Part shown: in pieces, positions 1 through 9,351 of the stretch
Numbering within the stretch: position 1 is the first letter of the stretch
Layout: each line of letters opens with the position of its first letter
Assembly (NCBI RefSeq): GCF_021088345.1
Contig: NZ_CP088156.1
Span: 5,394,001-5,458,000, forward strand
DNA from: Bradyrhizobium ontarionense
Lineage (GTDB): Bacteria > Pseudomonadota > Alphaproteobacteria > Rhizobiales > Xanthobacteraceae
Length of the DNA: 64,000 nt
Direction of reading: 5' to 3'
Notes under the pieces: generated by a model
Database searches by the model: none
What the model saw: the letters and a program-made list of their open reading frames with translations, nothing else
Told to the model about the DNA's origin: nothing
Translations under genes and position numbers: made by a program

Positions 1-1613
1 AAGGCATCAAATCCGTCGCCGTCTGCCTGCTCCACGCCTACAAATATCCGGCCCACGAGCAGCGGATCGCGGCGCTGCTTCGAGAGGAAAATCCCGACAT
101 CTTCGTGTCGCTGTCTTCCGACGTCTGTCCGGAAGTTCGCGAGTTCGATCGCGCCTCGACCACCGTGGTCAACGCCTATACGCGCCCCCAGATGTCAGGC
201 CACGTCGCGCATCTCGAACGTGAATTCAGCGCCAAGGGCATCAATCGCCAGGTCCTGTGGATGACCTCGTCGGGCGGCCTCGTGCCGAGCCGCCGCGCCG
301 CGGAGCTGCCGGTTCGGCTGATTGAATCGGGTCCCGCCGCCGGCGCCGTCGCGGCCGCGGAATTCGGCCGTATCGCGGGCGAGGGCAGCGTCCTGTCCTT
401 CGACATGGGCGGGACTACCGCGAAATTGTGCCTGATCCCGAACGGCGAGCCGACGGTCGGAACGGATCTCGAGGTTGCGCACTATCACCGCTTCCGCAAA
501 GGCTCCGGCTTCCCCCTGAAGATCCAGTCGATTCGCATGATCGAGATCGGGGCTGGCGGCGGCTCGATCGCCGCGAAAAATCCGCTTGGCCTCCTCGACG
601 TCGGACCGCGTTCGGCCGGTGCGCTGCCCGGGCCGGCCGCCTACCAGCGCGGCGGCACCGAGCCGACCGTGACCGATGCCGATATTCTGCTTGGCTATAT
701 GGGCACCGAATCCTTCGTCGGCGGTTCGTTCAAGGTCTCCAAGGATGCGGCACAAGCGGTGATGGCGAAGCTGGCGGCTGCGCTCGACGTCAGCGTGCCG
801 CGTTGCGCCTGGGGTATCCACGATCTCGTCAACGAATCCATGAGCAAGGCGGCGGCGGTGCATGCGACCGATCTCGGCGTCGATCCGCGCAGCCTCCCGA
901 TGGTGGCCTTCGGCGGTGCGGGCCCGGTGCATGCCTATGGCATCGCGCGCAAGCTCGGCATCAAGCGCGTGATCTGCCCGACAGGCGCCGGTGTGACCTC
1001 GGCGATCGGCCTGCTGATCGCGCCGGTCGCGGTCGATCTCTCGGCGAGTTTTCCGATGCAGGTCGGCGATTGGGATTTCGCGGCGATGGAACGCCTGCTT
1101 GGCGACCTGGCGGAACAGGGCGCCGAGGTCATCGGCGCTGCTGGTGTCCCGGCCGAAACGATCACCAACACCTATACGGTCGATATGCGCCATGTCGGCC
1201 AGGGGCACGAGATCACGGTGACCTTGCCGGATCGGAGCCTGCCGCCGAAGCAGTTTCTCGGTCAGCTCGTCGACAACTTCTACAAGCTCTATCGGGAGCT
1301 GTTCGGCCGAACGGTGGCGGGATCCTCGGTCGAGGTCATCACCTGGCGCCTGCGTTCGAGCGGCGAAAAGGATCAGGTCACGCGGTCTCACGCCAGGCAA
1401 GCTGCGGACGCCAGGAAGGGCACGCGATCCGTCTACTTCAACGAGCTCGGCGGTTACACCGAAGCGCCGGTCTATGATCACTACAGGCTGCCGGTCGGTG
1501 AACAAATTCAGGGACCCGCCATCGTCGAACAGCGCGAGTCGACCGCGGTCGTCGGACCGAGCGGCAGGGCTCACGTTGATATCAACGGCAACCTCGTGAT
1601 CGATATCGCTTAA
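1..1613 (+). CDS. hyuA: hydantoinase A / oxoprolinase-type ATPase subunit (5' end outside window)
   Basis: The reading frame is open from base 3, so the gene begins before the window; the first in-window GTG at 105 is internal. About 536 C-terminal residues remain of a family usually near 700. The visible part has the actin-like ATPase signature (FDMGGTTAK near base 400) and the glycine-rich block FGGAGPVHA near base 912. Family members form the ATP-dependent half of N-methylhydantoinase, 5-oxoprolinase and acetone carboxylase enzymes, activating a cyclic amide or ketone. The hydantoinase B partner starts 10 bp downstream, so the pair should form one cytoplasmic complex. The substrate cannot be read from sequence; the aldolase and dehydrogenase downstream suggest a catabolic route rather than glutathione turnover. 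Confidence 0.9.
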   Translation, partial: GIKSVAVCLLHAYKYPAHEQRIAALLREENPDIFVSLSSDVCPEVREFDRASTTVVNAYTRPQMSGHVAHLEREFSAKGINRQVLWMTSSGGLVPSRRAAELPVRLIESGPAAGAVAAAEFGRIAGEGSVLSFDMGGTTAKLCLIPNGEPTVGTDLEVAHYHRFRKGSGFPLKIQSIRMIEIGAGGGSIAAKNPLGLLDVGPRSAGALPGPAAYQRGGTEPTVTDADILLGYMGTESFVGGSFKVSKDAAQAVMAKLAAALDVSVPRCAWGIHDLVNESMSKAAAVHATDLGVDPRSLPMVAFGGAGPVHAYGIARKLGIKRVICPTGAGVTSAIGLLIAPVAVDLSASFPMQVGDWDFAAMERLLGDLAEQGAEVIGAAGVPAETITNTYTVDMRHVGQGHEITVTLPDRSLPPKQFLGQLVDNFYKLYRELFGRTVAGSSVEVITWRLRSSGEKDQVTRSHARQAADARKGTRSVYFNELGGYTEAPVYDHYRLPVGEQIQGPAIVEQRESTAVVGPSGRAHVDINGNLVIDIA

Positions 1614-1623
1614 GGACGCGTCG

Positions 1624-3306
1624 ATGTCTGTGAACACAGCTGATTTCAACGATCCGATCAACCTACAGGTGATGTGGAACAGGTTGATCTTCATCGCCGA
1701 TCAGGCTGACATCGTACTCAGCCGGACCGCATTCTCGCCGATCGTGCGCGAGAACCACGACTATGTGACCGTCCTGCTCGACAGCCGCGGCCGCGCACTC
1801 GCCCAGTGCACCTGGTCCATTCCGGTCTTCATCACCTCGCTGCCGGTCGCCGCGCAAAAATACTTCCTGCCAAAGTTTCCGCCCGAGACCCTGGAAGAAG
1901 GCGATGTGCTCGCGACCAACGATCCGGAGATCGGCACCGGGCATCTGCCCGACGTGACGATGATCACGCCGATCTTCAAGAAGGGCAAGGTCGTGGCCTA
2001 TGCGGGCTCGATCGCCCATCTGCCCGATATCGGCGGCGCTCCCTTGCATTCGGAAGCCAGCGACATCTTCGAGGAGGGCATTCGCTTTCCGATCGTGAAG
2101 CTGCACAAGGCGGGCGTTCCCAACAAGGATGTGCTCGACATCATTGCGGCCTCCGTTCGCCTCCCGACGGAGGTGATGGGGGATCTCGAATCGATGGTCG
2201 CGTCCAACAATGTCATGGGCCGCGAACTGCTGAAATTCCTCGACGAGTACGATCTCGACGGCATCGACGAGCTCGCAAACGCGATCCATGCTCGATCCGA
2301 GGCGCAGACCCGCAAGGCAATCCGGCAATGGCCGAACGGGACCTATACGGCGGAGGTCCTGCTCGACGGCTACGACACCGACGTGAAGCTCAAGGCCTCC
2401 GTCATCGTTCGTGACGATTCCATCCATGTCGACTACGCCGGTACGTCCGACCAGGTGCTGCATTCGATCAACTGCCGGACCAACTATCGCTACGCCCATT
2501 CGGTCTATGCGCTGAAGTGCCTGCTCGATCCCGACACGCCCAACAACGAGGGTTGCATCACCCCGATCACCGACGAGGCGCCGCTCGGCTCCATTCTCAA
2601 TCCTGAGCAATGGACTGCGGGCAATTCGCGCAACCTGATCGGTCACGTCATTCCTTCGCTGATCTTCAAGGCGCTGGAACGCGTGGTGCCGGACAAGGTC
2701 ATGGGGGACAGCGGAGGCGCGCCGATCTGGGCCGCCAATTGCGTCGGTCGGCGCGACGACGGCTCGCAATACGGCTCGGTGCAGAATTTCCACGGCGGGC
2801 AGGGCGCGCGGGCGGAGTTCGACGGGCTCGATACGCTGAGCTTCCCGTCCAACTGCAAGGTCACTGCGATCGAGATGTTCGAGATTGCCGTGCCGGTGCT
2901 CACCGAGTGCAAGGAGTTGATCCCGGATTCCGGCGGAGCCGGCAAGTCCCGCGGCGGTCTCGGGCAGCGGGTGGTGTTGCGCAACATCGGCCGCAATCCG
3001 ATGAACATCTATCTCGCCTCCGAGCGGGTGCGCCATCCCTGCTTCGGTGTCGTCGGTGGTCAGTCCGGCAGCGCGGGCAAGGTGCACAAGAACGGCGAAC
3101 CGCAATTTCCCAAGGGCAAGGTGGTCCTGAAGAGCGGAGATCGCCTGGAAGTCGAGACGCCCGGTGGTGGCGGGTGGGGCAAGACGTCCGAACGCTCCGC
3201 TGCATCGATCGAGCTCGATCTTGCCGAGGGCCTGATTACCCCCCAGGCTGCACGGCAGCTTTACGGGCATCAACGCTCGAGCCAGGCGGCGACCGCCGCC
3301 GAATAG
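1624..3306 (+). CDS. hyuB: hydantoinase B / oxoprolinase family subunit
   Basis: A 560-residue protein of normal length for the hydantoinase B family, the catalytic partner of the ATPase subunit just upstream (10 bp gap). Family features include the N-terminal RTAFSPIVRE block, the segment ATNDPEIGTGHLPDVT around residue 100, the GDSGGAP block near 362 and the glycine-rich C-terminal segment ending TPGGGGWG. The complex would open a cyclic amide or lactam, or carboxylate a ketone, at the expense of ATP. Base composition matches the neighbours and no disruption is seen. An SDR gene follows after 7 bp, so this is a continuing operon. Substrate is unknown. Confidence 0.92.
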   Translation: MSVNTADFNDPINLQVMWNRLIFIADQADIVLSRTAFSPIVRENHDYVTVLLDSRGRALAQCTWSIPVFITSLPVAAQKYFLPKFPPETLEEGDVLATNDPEIGTGHLPDVTMITPIFKKGKVVAYAGSIAHLPDIGGAPLHSEASDIFEEGIRFPIVKLHKAGVPNKDVLDIIAASVRLPTEVMGDLESMVASNNVMGRELLKFLDEYDLDGIDELANAIHARSEAQTRKAIRQWPNGTYTAEVLLDGYDTDVKLKASVIVRDDSIHVDYAGTSDQVLHSINCRTNYRYAHSVYALKCLLDPDTPNNEGCITPITDEAPLGSILNPEQWTAGNSRNLIGHVIPSLIFKALERVVPDKVMGDSGGAPIWAANCVGRRDDGSQYGSVQNFHGGQGARAEFDGLDTLSFPSNCKVTAIEMFEIAVPVLTECKELIPDSGGAGKSRGGLGQRVVLRNIGRNPMNIYLASERVRHPCFGVVGGQSGSAGKVHKNGEPQFPKGKVVLKSGDRLEVETPGGGGWGKTSERSAASIELDLAEGLITPQAARQLYGHQRSSQAATAAE

Positions 3307-3313
3307 GAGAACC

Positions 3314-4117
3314 ATGGGTCTGCTCGACGGAAAAATCGCGCTCGTCACGGGGGCAGGCACGGGAATCGGGCGTGAGACCGCGATCCTGCTCGCCCGGGAA
3401 GGCGCAATGGTCGTCCTGACCGGGCGTCGTATCGCGCCGCTCCAGGAGGTCGTGTCCGTGATCGAAACGGCGGGCGGCAAGGCCGCCGCTCGCGCGCTCG
3501 ACGTGGCCTCGCGGCAGGCGATCGTGGAGGCGGTCGCCTGGGTCAAGGGCCATTTCGGATCGATCGACATCCTCGTCAACAATGCCGGCAGCGCCAGCAA
3601 GGTGCTGAACGCCCGGTTCATCAGTGAGGCCGAGTGGAACTCTACGGTGAACGTCAATCTCACCGCCGTGTTCAATCTGACCCAGGCCGTGCTCGAGGAC
3701 ATGATCGCCAAGAAGGAAGGCACGATCATCACGGTGTCTTCGCTCGCGGTCGTCAATCCGAACCTGCTCGGCGGCGCCGCCTACGGCGCGGCCAAGGCCG
3801 GGGTGAAGAATTTCATGACCTTTCTCCACAATACGTTCCGCAACCAGGGCATCCGCGCGACGACGATCCTACCGGGTGAGACCGACACGCCCATCATGAA
3901 TGATCGCGCAAGACCGCCTTTGGACAGCGAACGCGCCATGATGCTCGATCCGCTCGACGTCGCGCGCGCGGTGCTGCTTTGCGCGAGCCTGCAACAAGGC
4001 GCGATGATTCCCGAGTTGCACATCTGCCCGACCTTCATGCGCGATACGTCAGCGGATATCGAAACGGCCCGCTGGGTCGGCGCACCCGCGGGCCTTGCTG
4101 ACAAGCCGAAGAGCTAG
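3314..4117 (+). CDS. short-chain dehydrogenase/reductase (SDR)
   Basis: A 267-residue classical SDR. The N-terminus carries the nucleotide-binding motif TGAGTGIG, followed by the structural NNAG motif near residue 92 and the catalytic Tyr-x-x-x-Lys in AAYGAAKAG near 157-163. It should oxidise or reduce an alcohol/carbonyl group with NAD(P) in the cytoplasm. The start is supported by AGGAGAA eight bases upstream of the ATG. It lies between hydantoinase B and an HpaI-type aldolase on the same strand with short gaps, so it probably handles an intermediate of the same breakdown pathway. The exact substrate cannot be inferred. Confidence 0.9.
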   Translation: MGLLDGKIALVTGAGTGIGRETAILLAREGAMVVLTGRRIAPLQEVVSVIETAGGKAAARALDVASRQAIVEAVAWVKGHFGSIDILVNNAGSASKVLNARFISEAEWNSTVNVNLTAVFNLTQAVLEDMIAKKEGTIITVSSLAVVNPNLLGGAAYGAAKAGVKNFMTFLHNTFRNQGIRATTILPGETDTPIMNDRARPPLDSERAMMLDPLDVARAVLLCASLQQGAMIPELHICPTFMRDTSADIETARWVGAPAGLADKPKS

Positions 4118-4132
4118 AGAAGAGGATCTCCC

Positions 4133-4834
4133 ATGAATGGAGCCAAGTTGCGCGAGCGTCTTGACAAGGGCGAGGCGGTCACCATGTTCACGCCGCATCA
4201 CGCCTCATCGGGACTGGCTGTCCGCCTGGTCGAGCTCGGTGCGGACGCCATCTTCGTCGATTGCGAGCACGGCACCTGGAGCTTTGAGGACGTGCGCGTG
4301 ACGGCGCAGGCCATCCGCGGTGCCGGCGGCGCTGCGATCGTTCGCCCGCATTCCCACGAGCGGCCGGTCCTGATCCGCTACCTCAATGCCGGGGCCGACG
4401 GCCTGATGGTGCCGATGGTCGATACCCCAGAGCAGGCGCGCGCCATCGTCGACGCGGTGCGATATGCATGCCCGGCCGACTCTGAGAAGCGGCTCGTCAT
4501 CGCCATGATCGAGACGCCGAAGGCGATCGATGACATCGACGCGCTGCTCGCGGTCGAGGGAATCGATGTCTTCTTCATCGGGCCCGGCGACCTCTCGCAG
4601 AACATGGGCTATCCGCCGGCGCCGCCGTTTGGGCAACCTCGGCCGCAAGCCGTGATGGAGCGGGTTGCCTATGCCGTGACGAAGATTCGCGAGGCCGGAA
4701 GGGTTGCCGGCACGCTCGTGACCTCGGATGAATTGCCCTCCCTGCTCGAGCAGGGTGTGCGGTACTTCTACATTCATTCCGATCCGTTGCTGCGTGTCGG
4801 TCTGGCCGGCGTCAAGAAGCTGCTCGCCCGCTAG
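4133..4834 (+). CDS. HpcH/HpaI family aldolase
   Basis: A 233-residue member of the HpcH/HpaI (2-keto-3-deoxy-acid, class II) aldolase family, near 250 residues in most relatives. Visible family blocks are FVDCEHG (about residue 40), the long segment with RPHSHERPVLIRYLNAGADG, and IAMIETPKAIDD followed by FIGPGDLSQNMG, which contain the usual acidic metal and substrate ligands. These enzymes split a 2-keto-3-deoxy acid into pyruvate (or a related keto acid) and an aldehyde. AGAGGATCT precedes the ATG. Its position 15 bp after the SDR suggests it performs the carbon-carbon cleavage step of the hydantoinase-linked pathway. An SDR remnant follows. Confidence 0.9.
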   Translation: MNGAKLRERLDKGEAVTMFTPHHASSGLAVRLVELGADAIFVDCEHGTWSFEDVRVTAQAIRGAGGAAIVRPHSHERPVLIRYLNAGADGLMVPMVDTPEQARAIVDAVRYACPADSEKRLVIAMIETPKAIDDIDALLAVEGIDVFFIGPGDLSQNMGYPPAPPFGQPRPQAVMERVAYAVTKIREAGRVAGTLVTSDELPSLLEQGVRYFYIHSDPLLRVGLAGVKKLLAR

Positions 4835-4870
4835 GCGCGGAAGTCGCGCCTGAGCTGTGAGAGAGCTGCC

Positions 4871-5150
4871 ATGGCCTTCGAGTTGTTCAACCTCACTTGC
4901 CGACGCGTACTAGTGAACGGATCGTCGCAAGGGATCGGCCTTGCGATCGGCCACGGCCTAGCCGCGCATGGGGCGAGAGTGGTGCTGAATGGGCGCGACC
5001 GCAACAAGCTCGGCGCTGCCGCGGCCAGCCTGACAAGGCGCTGGTGGGCAATCCCGAGTTATCAGCGTGGCTCGAAAAGCGCACGCCGGTCGGCCGCGAG
5101 GGCAATGTCGACGAATTGATCGTAGCGGCCGTGTTTCTGTCGGGAGATTT
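4871..5150 (+). pseudogene. internally deleted SDR (gluconate 5-dehydrogenase-like) remnant
   Basis: The first ~52 codons read as a normal SDR N-terminus with GSSQGIGLAIG. From about 5030 the matching frame changes, and the next recognisable segment is from the far C-terminal part of the same family (LVGNPELSAWLEKRTPVGRE, then a GNVDELIVAAVFLSGD block). Roughly 135 residues, including the catalytic Tyr-x-x-x-Lys, are missing and the two parts are out of frame. The normal C-terminal tail after VFLSGD is also replaced by unrelated sequence. The gene is therefore dead. Family placement rests on the C-terminal block, which resembles gluconate 5-dehydrogenase/IdnO-type enzymes as I remember them. 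Confidence 0.8.
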
Positions 5151-5218
5151 TCGCCAAATTGCTGACTCGCTCGATGAGTCAGAAGTGGATTTTCGGTCCG
5201 CAGCGCGCAAATAACATT

Positions 5219-5239
5219 GCCAGATAACGAGAATCTGGC
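5219..5239 (-). terminator. hairpin at the 3' end of tRNA-Arg
   Basis: A 7-bp inverted repeat (GCCAGAT / ATCTGGC, 7-base loop) overlaps the encoded CCA end of the tRNA and is followed on the minus strand by AATGTTATTTG. It could act as a weak terminator or processing hairpin. The T-run is poor. Confidence 0.35.
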
Positions 5240-5312
5240 GCACCCGACACGATTCGAACGTGTGACCTTTGCCTTCGGAGGGCAACGCTCTATCCAGCTG
5301 AGCTACGGGTGC
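5236..5312 (-). tRNA. tRNA-Arg (anticodon CCG)
   Basis: The minus strand folds as a 77-nt tRNA with the CCA end encoded. The acceptor stem is GCACCCG paired with CGGGTGC. The D arm is AGCTCAGCTGGATAGAGC. The anticodon stem TTGCC/GGCAA encloses the loop CTCCGAA, giving anticodon CCG (reads CGG). The T arm is ACACG-TTCGAAT-CGTGT. Its 3' end points toward the decayed SDR and catabolic operon, the side on which tRNA-targeting islands usually insert, though no integrase or duplicated 3' end is seen here. Confidence 0.95.
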
Positions 5313-5492
5313 GTGTGACGATCCGTTTAGCCGATTGCCTGGACGTCGGCAACGTCCTTGGATGACTCCCCGCCGCCAAATTGGCGTCTCCGAACCGAGC
5401 CGGCGCCCGCCGTTCGGGCTCGGACGACAGATTCCGGTTCCGGTGAGGGAAACCACGCCGGCCGACGGGGCGCCCTTTGGGCCGGCGGCACG

Positions 5493-5897
5493 TCAGGCCG
5501 GCACGATGGTCTTGCCGATCGGCCACAGCGCGAGCCCGGCGAGCTTCAGATGCGCCCAGGCGAAGGGGATGCCGATGATCGTCACCGCCAGCACGACGGC
5601 GGTGATGAGGTGCCCGAGCGCGAGCCACCAGCCGGCCAGCAGGAACCAGACGATGTTGCCGATGAACCCGAGCAGGCCGGTGCCGACATCGTCCATGCCG
5701 GTCAACTCGTCGCGACGGACCGCGCGCGAGCCGAACGGCAGCAGCGTATAGGCCGCGATGTTGAAGGCCGCACGTGCCCAGGGCAGGCCGATGACGGTGA
5801 TGGCCATCACGACCGCAGCGATCAGCCAGCCGAACGCCATGTAGGCGCCGCCGCACAGAATCCAGAGGATGTTCAGAAGCATGGAGACCGGCTGCAT
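5493..5897 (-). CDS. YccF family inner-membrane protein
   Basis: A 134-residue membrane protein with the two-fold repeat of the YccF family: each half has a hydrophobic helix pair ending in a short GLPWA/GIPFA motif (ITVIGLPWARAAFNIA and VTIIGIPFAWAHLKLA). Around four transmembrane segments are predicted. The start is placed at the ATG of MQPVSMLLN (base 5897), which gives the usual family length; an upstream extension to 5999 adds 34 residues of unlikely composition. The molecular function of YccF is unknown. It is separate from the downstream tRNA and the upstream signalling gene. Confidence 0.85.
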   Translation of the reverse strand: MQPVSMLLNILWILCGGAYMAFGWLIAAVVMAITVIGLPWARAAFNIAAYTLLPFGSRAVRRDELTGMDDVGTGLLGFIGNIVWFLLAGWWLALGHLITAVVLAVTIIGIPFAWAHLKLAGLALWPIGKTIVPA

Positions 5898-6039
5898 GGC
5901 GCTCAACTCCGTTGTTGCCGCTCCCATATAGGCAGTTGGCTTCACGGCCGGTAGCAGCTGCATCCGCAAAATATGCGCGGCGCCCCGCCGCATCCGCACC
6001 CCGTGGTCATGCCGTCGAGGCGGCCGGCGGGCCGCCCAT

Positions 6040-9000
6040 TCAGCCGGCGGCCTGCAAATCCTTTGGCGACGTGGCGTCCGGCGCGAACAGCTTGCGCAGC
6101 TCGGAGGCCGGCTTCGGTGCGCTGAACAGATAGCCCTGCATCTCGGTGCAGCCGAGCTGACGCAGCGCCGTCTGTTGGGCTCCGGTTTCGACGCCCTCGG
6201 CCGTGGTCGTCATGTTGCTGGCGGCGGCGATGCTCACCACCGCCTGCACGATCGCCGCCGAGCTGCCGGCGCCGAGATCGTTGACGAAGCAGCGGTCGAT
6301 CTTGATCTTGTCGAACGGGAAGCGCTTGAGATAGCTGAGCGACGAATAGCCCGTGCCGAAATCGTCCAGCGCGATGCGCACGCCCATGGCATGCAATTGA
6401 TGCAGGATATCGAGCGCGACGTCGTCGTCGCTGATCAGCACCGCTTCGGTGATCTCGACCTCCAGCCGGCCGGGCGCGAGCCCGGAGGCCGACAGCGCGC
6501 TCGCGATGCGCAGCGCCATCGTCGGCGATTTCAGCTGGACCGGCGAGACGTTCACGGCGACGCGGATGCCGCCGGGCCAGCTCACCGCCTCGGCGCAGGC
6601 CGTCCGCAACACCCAGTCGCCGATCTCGTTGATGAGCCCGGTATCCTCGGCGAGCGGAATGAAGTCGAGCGGCGGCACCATGCCGCGCTCCGGATGACGC
6701 CAGCGCAACAGCGCCTCGCAGCCGGTCATGCTGTTGTCGCTGAACCCGAGCAGCGGCTGGTAATGCAGCTCGAACTGCCCTTCCGCGATCGCGCGTCGCA
6801 GATCCTGCTGCAGCTGCAGCCTGGCGCGTGCGCTCTCGTCCATCGCCGGTTCGAAGAACCGGAAGGTACGGCGGCCGCCGGCCTTGGCGGCGTACATGGC
6901 GAGGTCGGCATTCTTGGTCAGCTGCTCGCGATCGATGCCGTCCTGCGGTGCCAGCGCGATGCCGACGCTGGCATCGGTCGACAATTGGTGACCGAGGCAG
7001 CGGTAAGGCTTCCGGATCGCATCGAGGATCTCCTTCACGGCCACGATGACCTCGTCGCGATCCGCGACCATGGTGAGCAGCACCGCGAACTCGTCGCCAC
7101 CGAGCCGTGCCACCAGGTCTTCCGGCGTCAGGCAACTCCTGATCCGGCCGGCAATGGTCTTCAGGAGCTCATCGCCGACATGGTGTCCGAGCGAATCGTT
7201 GATGCCCTTGAACTCGTCGACGTCGATGTACAGCAGCGCGCAGAACTTGCCGTGACGTGCACGCTCCAGCTCCTGCTCGATCTGCTCGCGGAACAGCACG
7301 CGATTGGGCAGATCGGTCAGCGCATCGAAATGGGCGAGATGGGCGATCTTCTCGTCGGCCAGCCGCCGCTCGGTGGTGTCCTCGATGACGTTGATCAGGT
7401 AGCGCGGCGTGCTCGCCTCATCGGCGACGGCGATGCGGCGCGAGGTGATGTAGCGCAGCCCCAGGGCAGGCGTCTGCCAGGGATGCTCGCCGAGAAACAG
7501 CCCGCCGGGTTGCTCCAGCGCGCGGTCATCGTCAGCTGTCACCTTTTCGGCCGTCGACTTCGGCAGCAGGTCGAACGCCGTCTTGCCGACGATCTCCTCG
7601 CGCGGCCGACCGAATCGCTGCTCGCTGGACTGGTTGACCAGCACGTAGCGGCGGTCGCGGACGTCCTTGACCATGATATGTGACGGGATGTGATCGATGA
7701 TCTCGCGCAGGAACGCGTAGCTCCGATCGCGCTCCTGCTCGAGCTTGCGGTGCTCGCTGACGTCCTCGATCGTGGTGACCCAGCCGCCCGAGGCCAGCGG
7801 CTTGTCGATCACGTTGAAGGACCGGCCGTTGGCGGTCTCGACCACCTTCTGCAAGGTCTTGCCGGTCTCGATCTCGTCCAGGATATCGGCACAGAAACTC
7901 GCAACGTCACCGTTGAACGATCCGCGCTCCCTGCCATGCGCGATCACGTCACGCAGATGGCAGCCGGGCTTGATGATGTCGGCCGACAGGCCAAGCAGGT
8001 CGATGAAGCGCTGGTTGAACATCACGATGCGTGCGCCGGCATCGAACGAGATGAGACCCTGCGTCATGTTGTCGAGCGCAGTCTCGACCCGCTGCTTCTC
8101 GTTCTCGAGCTGCCGTCTCGCCGCCCGGTTCTGCCGCACGATCTGCCGGATCATCAGGCTGAACAATAGCGCGACGATGACCGTAGCCAGGGTCGCCGCG
8201 CCGACGAGCGATCCCACCTGCGAGCGCCAGTCCGCCAGCGCGTCATCGACAGTCTTGGTCGCGATCACGGCGAGGGGAAGACGCCCGATCGTGGCGCCGG
8301 TGCCGATTCGCTCGACATGGTCGAAGGGACTGCTGACCGGCCCGGTGTGGCGCCCTCCCTGGCTCACTATCGTCTTCAGCAGCTTTACGTCGGTGATCTT
8401 GCGGCCCACCATGCCGTCGATGTGAGGATAGCGGGCGAGCAACGTTCCGTCGTTGTGGAACAGCGTGATCGCAGCGCTGCTGCCGAGCGCCAGGGACTGC
8501 AGGAACGTCTCGTAACTTTGGGGATCGACGCGCCGCGTCAGCACTCCGAGAAAAACCCCATTCGCGCCGGTGAGCCGGTGTGCGACAATGGTCGCTTGTC
8601 GACCGGTGATGAGGCTGAGGACAGACTCGATCACGACATCGTCGGCCGGCGGATCTGCCTTGAGCGTCTTGAAGTAACTGCGCTCGCCAACGTTTGCCGC
8701 GGGCGTCGGGCCGGCGCCGGACCAATTGATGAAGCGACCGGCCGCGTCGACGATGGTGAGGTCACCCAGATACGAAAGGCCGCTCACCTGCGATTGCAGC
8801 ATTTCGCGAACGGCACTGCTGCTCATCCTGGTGCGAAACGCTTCGGTTGTTGCGATGTCGGCAAGGTTCATGCGGCGAATCACGTCGGCCACGGCAGTCT
8901 CGGCGTCCTCGAACTGCTGCGCGAAATGGCGGCTCAGCAGCAGCACCGTATTCTCGAGCTCGCGCTCATTGTTGCCGATCGCGCGGTCTCTGAATCCGTT

Positions 9001-9147
9001 GGCCATCACGATCGTGCCGACCACGATGGCCGCGATCAGCAGCGTGCCGCATGCGATCAGCCACGGTACGGGACCGCGCCAGAGGGACGTGCCACCTCGT
9101 TCCGGCTCTGTTACGCCGGCCCCTGACGTGTCTGCTGCGCCTTGCAT
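6040..9147 (-). CDS. membrane sensor with PAS, GGDEF and EAL domains
   Basis: About 1035 residues from the ATG at 9147 (an upstream ATG at 9204 would add 19). Order: short cytoplasmic tail, TM helix near 30-50, ~270-residue periplasmic Cache-like sensor, second TM near 325-350, PAS domain near 360, second PAS near 485, GGDEF domain and EAL domain. The A-site is intact (RLGGDEF, near residue 682), so diguanylate cyclase activity is possible. The EAL domain keeps GCEALLRW, VNVSP, ITEAV, LDDFGTGYSS, KIDR and AEGVET, so c-di-GMP phosphodiesterase activity is also possible. It probably senses a small molecule in the periplasm and changes c-di-GMP. Monocistronic. Which activity dominates cannot be told. 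Confidence 0.92.
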   Translation of the reverse strand: MQGAADTSGAGVTEPERGGTSLWRGPVPWLIACGTLLIAAIVVGTIVMANGFRDRAIGNNERELENTVLLLSRHFAQQFEDAETAVADVIRRMNLADIATTEAFRTRMSSSAVREMLQSQVSGLSYLGDLTIVDAAGRFINWSGAGPTPAANVGERSYFKTLKADPPADDVVIESVLSLITGRQATIVAHRLTGANGVFLGVLTRRVDPQSYETFLQSLALGSSAAITLFHNDGTLLARYPHIDGMVGRKITDVKLLKTIVSQGGRHTGPVSSPFDHVERIGTGATIGRLPLAVIATKTVDDALADWRSQVGSLVGAATLATVIVALLFSLMIRQIVRQNRAARRQLENEKQRVETALDNMTQGLISFDAGARIVMFNQRFIDLLGLSADIIKPGCHLRDVIAHGRERGSFNGDVASFCADILDEIETGKTLQKVVETANGRSFNVIDKPLASGGWVTTIEDVSEHRKLEQERDRSYAFLREIIDHIPSHIMVKDVRDRRYVLVNQSSEQRFGRPREEIVGKTAFDLLPKSTAEKVTADDDRALEQPGGLFLGEHPWQTPALGLRYITSRRIAVADEASTPRYLINVIEDTTERRLADEKIAHLAHFDALTDLPNRVLFREQIEQELERARHGKFCALLYIDVDEFKGINDSLGHHVGDELLKTIAGRIRSCLTPEDLVARLGGDEFAVLLTMVADRDEVIVAVKEILDAIRKPYRCLGHQLSTDASVGIALAPQDGIDREQLTKNADLAMYAAKAGGRRTFRFFEPAMDESARARLQLQQDLRRAIAEGQFELHYQPLLGFSDNSMTGCEALLRWRHPERGMVPPLDFIPLAEDTGLINEIGDWVLRTACAEAVSWPGGIRVAVNVSPVQLKSPTMALRIASALSASGLAPGRLEVEITEAVLISDDDVALDILHQLHAMGVRIALDDFGTGYSSLSYLKRFPFDKIKIDRCFVNDLGAGSSAAIVQAVVSIAAASNMTTTAEGVETGAQQTALRQLGCTEMQGYLFSAPKPASELRKLFAPDATSPKDLQAAG

Positions 9148-9351
9148 GCCCTGATCGACCCGGGAGGAAATGACTTGTTGCAAGCAAGCTTGATAACAAG
9201 GCACTGGTGCCGGAGCGGTTAGGAAACGCGGTTAGCCGTGGCTTAAGCGCGCGCGGAAACTTCGCGGACAACGGGAGTAGCTGCACGGGAATACCGCAAC
9301 CGCCGCTGCCCTGAAGGCGGGCCCGCGCAGGTACCTAAGGAGAGTTGCAAC

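Noticed and set aside
195..1694. Long minus-strand open frame antisense to hyuA
   Set aside because: Arg/Asp-rich composition typical of the complement of a high-GC gene; the plus strand has clear family motifs.
1663..3756. 697-codon minus-strand frame across hyuB and the SDR gene
   Set aside because: Spans two real genes, has no domain resemblance; shadow frame.
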